Under the pieces are notes generated by a model. It did not search any database. It saw nothing but the letters and a program-made list of their open reading frames with translations, and was not told the DNA's origin. This document shows positions 6,794 through 10,098 of a stretch of 10,098 nt of DNA, piece by piece. The translations under genes and the position numbers were made by a program. Origin of the DNA: JAJYKN01 sp045403145 (GTDB lineage Bacteria; Nitrospirota; UBA9217); assembly GCA_045403145.1 (NCBI GenBank), contig JAXIPA010000148.1, positions 1 to 10,098 of the forward strand, written 5' to 3'. Position 1 is the first letter of the stretch. Every line of letters starts with the position of its first letter.

Positions 6794-7645
6794 TTATTTC
6801 ATTGCCGCGGCGACCGCCGTTGCCAATGATGTCGTCGGCCTGTTGATGAGCTTACTCAGTTGACGTCCGTCGTCGAACAGTGCCCCCTTGGAAATGCCCG
6901 TGTCGGAATCGGCGAGCAATGCGGCGACCGCATCCGGCAATCCGGCTTTCACGAGAACGTTCCTGTACTCGGCCTCCGGCAGATTTACATAACCGATGTT
7001 CTTGCCGGATTGGCGCGAAATTTCCGCAGCCAGCTCCGCAAGTGTGTAGGCGGTGTCGCCGGCCAATTCATAAACCCGTCCTGCCTGGTTTTCCGCGGTC
7101 AACACGCGGGCCGCCGCTTCCGCATAGTCGGCGCGCGAGGCCGAGGAAATGCGCCCTGCGCCCGCGCAGCCGTACACCGCGCCCTGCGCCAGCGCGCCGG
7201 ATATGCCGGCCGTATAGTTCTCGGTGTACCAGCTGTTGCGAAGCAGCGTAAAAGGAATGCCCGAGGCCCGGATCGCCGCCTCCGTCTCCTTATGTTCGGC
7301 GGCAAGACCCAGCGGCGACGTGTCGCAGCGCAGGACGCTGGTATAGGCCAACAACTTCACGCCCGAACGTCTGGCCGCGTCGATGACGGAACGATGTTGT
7401 CTCGCGCGCTGACCGACCTCGCTGGAAGAGATCAGCAATACCTTGTCCGCGCCTTTCAGCGCCGCGTCCCAGACCTCCGGCTGATTGTAATCGGCGCGGC
7501 GAACTTGCACGCCCGATGCCGCAAGGTCCTTTGCCTTATCTACGTTTCGCACGGCGGCGACAATGCCTGATGCAGGAACTTTTTCGAGCAGCGCTGCGAT
7601 GACCAGGCGTCCCAGATGCCCGGTTGCTCCGGTAATAACGATCAT
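6794..7645 (-). CDS. qorB: NAD(P)H:quinone oxidoreductase QorB (NmrA-like SDR family)
   Basis: A 283-aa soluble atypical short-chain dehydrogenase close to Escherichia coli QorB (YtfG). That enzyme reduces quinones with NADPH and is thought to limit redox cycling of quinones. The Rossmann nucleotide-binding motif G6-A-T-G9-H-L-G12 starts right after the initiator, and the QorB-specific block ISSSEVGQR (72-80) followed by QHRxVIDAA, then TSPLGLA and LLRNSWYTENY, is present. The C-terminus (LADSDTGISKGALFDD...LSKLI) also agrees. The start is the ATG at 7645, with AAGGAG 6 nt upstream; the longer frame to 7759 reads through the preceding lipoprotein gene in another frame and is rejected. It lies 25 bp behind the lipoprotein gene and 50 bp before the DUF1810 gene. 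Confidence 0.93.
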   Translation of the reverse strand: MIVITGATGHLGRLVIAALLEKVPASGIVAAVRNVDKAKDLAASGVQVRRADYNQPEVWDAALKGADKVLLISSSEVGQRARQHRSVIDAARRSGVKLLAYTSVLRCDTSPLGLAAEHKETEAAIRASGIPFTLLRNSWYTENYTAGISGALAQGAVYGCAGAGRISSASRADYAEAAARVLTAENQAGRVYELAGDTAYTLAELAAEISRQSGKNIGYVNLPEAEYRNVLVKAGLPDAVAALLADSDTGISKGALFDDGRQLSKLINRPTTSLATAVAAAMK

Positions 7646-7670
7646 AAGATACTCCTTTCGTTTAAGCGCC

Positions 7671-7832
7671 TCAGTGACGGCCTCCCTGTCCTCCACCACC
7701 GCCGTCCCTATGGCCGCCACGGTCGTGTCCACTCCCCCCGCGGTGGCCGCCTTTGTCAAAGAATATAAAACAGCCTCCGCAGCTCACGGTCAACAGGAGC
7801 ACAGCGATCATTAATCGAATGCTTTTCTTCAT
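7671..7832 (-). CDS. Gly/His-rich small lipoprotein, 53 aa
   Basis: A 53-residue protein whose ATG (7832) is preceded by GAGGAGG with 8-nt spacing. It has a basic N-terminus (KKSIR), a hydrophobic segment and a Cys at 18 (LTVSC) or 21 (CGGC) as the probable lipidation site; the lipobox is less than canonical. The mature half is almost entirely Gly, His, Arg, Asp and Ser, with repeated GGH(R) motifs, so it is likely disordered and possibly metal-binding. It stops 25 bp before qorB, which strongly suggests one transcript. Similar Gly/His-rich short lipoproteins are common in environmental Gram-negatives but have no known role. Confidence 0.75.
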   Translation of the reverse strand: MKKSIRLMIAVLLLTVSCGGCFIFFDKGGHRGGSGHDRGGHRDGGGGGQGGRH

Positions 7833-7866
7833 AGTATCATCCTCCTCGTCTGTCGGTCCGATTCAA

Positions 7867-7875
7867 GGTCAGACC
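7867..7875. promoter_or_regulatory. GntR/FadR-like operator candidate 1 (GGTCAGACC)
   Basis: The perfect palindrome GGTC-A-GACC matches the core of FadR-subfamily GntR operators (TGGTCNGACCA). It lies about 35 bp upstream of the ATG of the lipoprotein-qorB operon, a sensible place for repression. The 3' flank (CCAAG) fits the consensus; the 5' flank (AAGG) fits less well. No regulator gene is in the window. Confidence 0.35.
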
Positions 7876-7913
7876 AAGTTAACCTGCTGATACTCAATCC
7901 CGCGACTTGGAAT

Positions 7914-7934
7914 CCCCCGGCTCCTGCCGGAGGG
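7914..7934. other. GC-rich hairpin
   Basis: Eight base pairs (CCCCCGGC with GCCGG-A-GGG, one bulged A at 7931) close a TCCT loop (7922-7925). There is no T-run on either side, so it is not a canonical intrinsic terminator. It would lie in the leader of the lipoprotein-qorB transcript if that starts near 8043. Confidence 0.45.
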
Positions 7935-7977
7935 GCTCCACTTAGCATCTTTGATTAAATTACCTCATGGTCCAACC

Positions 7978-7991
7978 TTGGTCGGACGGTT
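7978..7991. promoter_or_regulatory. GntR/FadR-like operator candidate 2 (TTGGTCGGACGGTT)
   Basis: TTGGTC-G-GAC repeats the core of the site at 7867-7875 about 113 bp away, with the 5' half matching the FadR-type consensus better and the 3' half carrying one mismatch (GACG instead of GACC). Two related sites flanking a leader suggest, but do not prove, binding by the same dimeric regulator with possible looping. Confidence 0.3.
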
Positions 7992-8128
7992 CTAAGGAGG
8001 AGGATCGGGAAAGCACCGGAGGAAACAACGTCTCATTGTTCTCCATTCATTATACCGCTTACAGCCACCATCCCCTTTTACAGATGCGTGTAGGCAACGC
8101 GAGCGCGCGACAGTGCAATGAAATGAGT

Positions 8129-8329
8129 TTATGTCAAAAGTAAAGACCCTATAGGTTCCCAGGACAGAAGGTTGGAAGTCGACTGCGATCCGTGAGCGGG
8201 TCGCAGAAGATACTCATCATCCTTGATCCTCACTTTGGGCCATGAACATGCAGTTATGCTGAAAAGAACAATAATCAAAGTAAATATGCGTATCATATTT
8301 GAAAAAGACTTGTACCGATAGTTACTCAT
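8129..8329 (-). CDS. Small lipoprotein, 66 aa
   Basis: A 66-aa protein starting at the ATG at 8329, with AGGAGG and a 5-nt spacing; the longer frame to 8374 lacks such a site. The N-terminus has Arg/Lys residues, a hydrophobic segment (about 12-25) and the lipobox ITAC with Cys28, so it is likely anchored in the inner or outer membrane. The mature part (SWPKVRIKDDEYLLRPAH...) is short and polar with a hydrophobic C-terminus (IGSLLLT). I do not recognise a family. It lies 100 bp downstream of the UGA-containing glutaredoxin gene on the same strand. Confidence 0.65.
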   Translation of the reverse strand: MSNYRYKSFSNMIRIFTLIIVLFSITACSWPKVRIKDDEYLLRPAHGSQSTSNLLSWEPIGSLLLT

Positions 8330-8429
8330 CTTGCCTCCTGTCACAACAGCGAAAACTTTTTTCCAAAATGCCAAAGTGTCAGAATGAGCTACCCGCTTCG
8401 GCTATAGTGCGTTCTAAGAAGCCCGTGGG

Positions 8430-8960
8430 CTACCGCGCAGCGACCTTGTCCATTGCCGCCTTGATTGCTTCCGGGCTGTAGCCGCGGATGATGATCCCGC
8501 CGATGTCGAGAAGCGGCACGCTGGAGGAGCCCCCGCTTTTTCCCTTCATTTCTGCCTTCCGGTCCGGCGATGCCTCGATGTCGTACTCGACCAGGTTCGC
8601 ACCGAGCGAGCGGACGTACACGCCCGCCTTCTTGCAATACCCTCACCAGTTCGTCTTGTACATGACCACGGTGATCCCGCCGTAATCCGGCCGGTGCTGC
8701 TTCTCCTGAATAGGAACATCCTGCGCTTTTCCGGTTTCCCTCCCAATTGATCGTTCAGGCTCACTGCTCGGCGCGGAAAAGTAGACGCCGCGGTCCGTCG
8801 TCTTCTTTTCCTTCGCATTCGACCCCGGAGGCGGGGTGTCGGTAAAGACGGTGTTCCCGTGCTTGTCCGTGTACTGGTAGAACTGCCCCTGGGCCGCGGA
8901 AGAAACCGCCATGAGAACAGCGACTATGATCACGTATTTTAAACTCGATATGGCATTCAT
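8430..8960 (-). CDS. DUF4124-glutaredoxin, candidate selenoprotein with in-frame UGA (U106)
   Basis: A single frame of 176 residues if the TGA at 8645-8643 is read as selenocysteine. Residues 1-25 are a signal peptide (cleavage near AQG-QF). Residues about 26-45 (QFYQYTDKHGNTVFTDTPP) are a DUF4124 domain, usual in periplasmic proteins. After a polar linker, 96-176 is a glutaredoxin/thioredoxin fold: ITVVMYKTNW, then U106-G-Y-C109-K-K in place of CxxC, YDIE after the helix, SVPLLDI with the cis-Pro (149), and GGIIIRGYSPEAI. The TGA replaces the first, nucleophilic cysteine, and all downstream family features continue in the same frame. Read conventionally, there would be a truncated DUF4124 protein and a headless glutaredoxin. 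The likely role is thiol-disulfide or peroxide-type redox chemistry in the periplasm. The ATG at 8960 has only a weak ribosome binding site. Alternatives are a nonsense mutation or a TGC/TGT-to-TGA sequencing error. Confidence 0.8.
8610..8645 (-). promoter_or_regulatory. Candidate bacterial SECIS element (UGA plus downstream hairpin)
   Basis: On the minus strand, the UGA (8645-8643) is followed after 15 nt by the arm GCGGGCG (8627-8621), a UGUA loop (8620-8617) and the arm CGUCCGC (8616-8610). All seven positions pair, one as G-U. The apical loop begins 22 nt after the UGA. General bacterial SECIS models require an apical loop about 16-37 nt downstream of the UGA, a stem of several pairs and a G among the first two loop bases; all are met. 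GC-rich coding DNA also forms hairpins by chance, so this supports rather than proves the case. Confidence 0.65.
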
Positions 8961-9141
8961 AACACTAACCCGAAAGTCTTCCTATTATTCAAAACCCCAT
9001 AGCATTCTTCCCATCGTCCTCCCTGTCACAAGGGACCTTCTGGTACATCGCTTGTTTTCCCTAATAATCGCTTGATTCAAATCACAGACTCCTCCAACAA
9101 CGAGATAGCACATTTGCAGCTCTGGCATTCCTGTTCTCAGA

Positions 9142-9315
9142 TCATGCGGCTTCTTCTTCATCAATACTGCGGACAAAAGACCCGCACGATTCACAATGAT
9201 AAGTCTTGGTGTCTATCGTCTTCATATTGCCATCCTTGCCAACAATTGCCCGTGGTGTGACGGTTACCTTCATGTTGGCGGCAGTTCTGCAAAGTGGACA
9301 ATATTCGCTTGGCAT
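9142..9315 (-). CDS. Small zinc-ribbon protein, 57 aa
   Basis: A 57-residue protein starting at the ATG at 9315, preceded by AGGAGG with 6-nt spacing. Two Cys pairs, C6-P-L-C9 and C41-E-S-C44, are separated by 31 residues of beta-rich sequence (MKVTVTPRAIVGKDGNMKTIDTKTYH taken in parts), the layout of a four-cysteine zinc ribbon. The C-terminus is acidic (IDEEEAA). The layout recalls the zinc-finger part of YgiT/MqsA-type proteins, but the helix-turn-helix part is absent. The start is only 21 bp after the vapC stop, so it is probably the third gene of the vapBC transcript. Its function is not known to me. Confidence 0.78.
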   Translation of the reverse strand: MPSEYCPLCRTAANMKVTVTPRAIVGKDGNMKTIDTKTYHCESCGSFVRSIDEEEAA

Positions 9316-9336
9316 ATATATCCTCCTGTAAGCCGA

Positions 9337-9738
9337 TCAAACGCTCCAGTCCGCAATCTTCAGATTCTTTATTTGCTTGAACTCTTTTGTGTTGTTCGTA
9401 ACGAGGGTAGCACCAAGGGCGTGAGCGTGCGCGCCTATCAGCATGTCCATAGATCCGATGGGCTTCCCTGCCCGTTCAAGCTCTGCCCGGATTGCGCCGT
9501 ATTCCTGGGCTGCCTTTTCATCGAAGTCCGCGACTTCGAGGGGGAGAATGAACTCATCGAGAGCTTGCTGGTTTTTCTCGATGGGCCGGCTCTTGGATAC
9601 GCCGTAGCGAAGTTCCGCAAGGGTGATGGATGAAATGCCGATATCACCGATTGCGTGAGATTTGAAATGCTTGATCACTTTGGCGGGATTTTGCTTGATG
9701 AGATAAATGCAGATATTCGTATCCAGCATATACTTCAT
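9337..9738 (-). CDS. vapC: VapC-family PIN-domain ribonuclease toxin
   Basis: A 133-aa PIN-domain endoribonuclease; VapC toxins cleave tRNA or rRNA in a Mg2+-dependent manner when their antitoxin is lost. Family features are YMLDTNICIYLI at the N-terminus with Asp6, SSITLAELRYG with Glu42, IGSMDMLIGAHA with Asp98, and TLVTNNTKEF near the C-terminus. These are the acidic residues that bind the metal. The start is the ATG at 9738, which shares one base with the vapB stop (TGATG), a sign of translational coupling; GGAGGA lies just upstream, inside vapB. Confidence 0.93.
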   Translation of the reverse strand: MKYMLDTNICIYLIKQNPAKVIKHFKSHAIGDIGISSITLAELRYGVSKSRPIEKNQQALDEFILPLEVADFDEKAAQEYGAIRAELERAGKPIGSMDMLIGAHAHALGATLVTNNTKEFKQIKNLKIADWSV

Positions 9739-9965
9739 CAAAAGTCCTCCCGTTTTTGCACCTTCGGCTGCTTTCTTTCAACCATAAAATCATCTGAGAA
9801 TTTATTGAGGCTCTGGATCAGGGTATCCCATGAGTTCTTTGTAGGGATCAGCACCACGACGTTGCCCGATTTTTTGACGAAAACGTGGTCATCCTCGAAC
9901 CGGAATTCCTTAGGGAGACGGACAGCCTGGCTTTGTCCGTTCTGGAACAGCTTTGCAGTCTTCAT
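9738..9965 (-). CDS. vapB: VapB-family antitoxin (AbrB/SpoVT fold)
   Basis: A 75-aa antitoxin of the AbrB/SpoVT (swapped-hairpin) type. MKTAKLFQNGQSQAVRLP followed by KEFRF at the N-terminus is the DNA-binding half and is very typical of VapB/VagC proteins. The C-terminal half (from about residue 40), which should wrap around VapC, is less conserved. It binds the VapC toxin and, with it, represses the operon. The ATG at 9965 has GGAGGTG with 7-nt spacing. It overlaps vapC by one base. Confidence 0.92.
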   Translation of the reverse strand: MKTAKLFQNGQSQAVRLPKEFRFEDDHVFVKKSGNVVVLIPTKNSWDTLIQSLNKFSDDFMVERKQPKVQKREDF

Positions 9966-9979
9966 GATGCACCTCCAAT

Positions 9980-10004
9980 TAGTCTATACCTATTATATAG
10001 ACTA
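9980..10004. promoter_or_regulatory. vapBC operator: perfect 9-bp inverted repeat over the -10 box
   Basis: TAGTCTATA (9980-9988) and TATAGACTA (9996-10004) are perfect inverted repeats separated by 7 bp, 14 bp upstream of the vapB ATG. The minus-strand -10 hexamer TATAAT (9997-9992) lies inside, with a possible TTGCAA -35 box (10022-10017) at a 19-bp spacing. A VapBC complex bound to the repeat would block the promoter, as expected for conditional autorepression. Confidence 0.7.
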
Positions 10005-10098
10005 GGATGCTTCGGATTGCAAGCATTTATTTTCGTCGGACAGAGCAGAGAATTCCGGACCCGGCAGCAGATTAGAGAACCCAGGAGATGTTAAAATT

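Larger units (their letters stand above)
7833..8128. other. Gene-free regulatory stretch upstream of the lipoprotein-qorB operon
   Basis: This 296-bp gap separates two minus-strand lipoprotein genes. It contains two GGTC-N-GAC sites (7867-7875 and 7980-7988), a strong GC-rich hairpin (7914-7934) and a perfect TATAAT on the minus strand (8054-8049) that lacks a good -35 box at 16-18 bp. If that -10 is used, the operon has a leader of about 210 nt containing the hairpin. No protein-coding potential is evident. Confidence 0.45.

Noticed and set aside
8420..8431. Hairpin AGCC-CACG-GGCT at the stop codon of the glutaredoxin gene as an intrinsic terminator.
   Set aside because: Only four base pairs and no proper T-run follow on the minus strand.
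9020..9035. TCCCT/AGGGA inverted repeat between the glutaredoxin and zinc-ribbon genes as a terminator.
   Set aside because: Five pairs only, and no T-tract on either strand.
8985..9194. Minus-strand frame of 69 codons between the glutaredoxin and zinc-ribbon genes.
   Set aside because: It overlaps the 3' part of the zinc-ribbon gene in another frame and has no ribosome binding site or family features.

Overview
The window looks like chromosomal DNA of a Gram-negative bacterium, probably from the Desulfobacterota (former Deltaproteobacteria) or Nitrospirota; this placement is an inference. It rests on the moderately high GC content, several short lipoproteins, a periplasmic DUF4124-glutaredoxin with an in-frame UGA at a redox position, and intergenic DNA full of short periodic repeats and imperfect palindromes. 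No single gene fixes the taxon. Nearly all genes lie on the minus strand; the one plus-strand gene is a secreted dienelactone-hydrolase-family protein (429-1274).

Layout. 1-428 is a gene-free leader with a 9-bp-period repeat. After the hydrolase come, all on the minus strand (listed left to right, so transcription runs from the later item to the earlier): a 43-aa lipoprotein, a four-domain S1 RNA-binding protein, rimO (S12 methylthiotransferase) with its own promoter, a stand-alone cyclic-nucleotide-binding domain protein, and a 385-bp gene-free patch with a MITE-like palindrome. Next is a secreted fusion of a phospholipase-A2-like domain with a dual-specificity phosphatase. A probable operon follows (a 53-aa Gly/His-rich lipoprotein, then qorB, then a DUF1810 protein), preceded by a 296-bp intergenic stretch with two GntR/FadR-like half-palindromic sites. 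Beyond that lie a 66-aa lipoprotein, the UGA-containing glutaredoxin, and a vapB-vapC-zinc-ribbon operon whose promoter sits in a perfect inverted repeat.

The most interesting locus is 8430-8960. One reading frame encodes a signal peptide, a DUF4124 domain and a glutaredoxin fold, but is interrupted by one TGA exactly where the first cysteine of the CxxC motif belongs, giving U-G-Y-C. A 7-bp hairpin with a UGUA loop starts 15 nt past the TGA, and its loop starts 22 nt past it, matching the geometry of a bacterial SECIS element. I read it as a periplasmic selenocysteine glutaredoxin; a nonsense mutation or sequencing error is the alternative.

Themes. The S1 protein and RimO both concern translation. 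The selenoglutaredoxin, QorB and the lipoproteins suggest envelope and redox functions. VapBC plus the zinc-ribbon protein is a typical toxin-antitoxin accessory unit. Four genes are too short for standard ORF thresholds or are split by the UGA, and several obvious long ORFs start too far upstream; starts here were chosen by ribosome binding sites and family alignment from memory.
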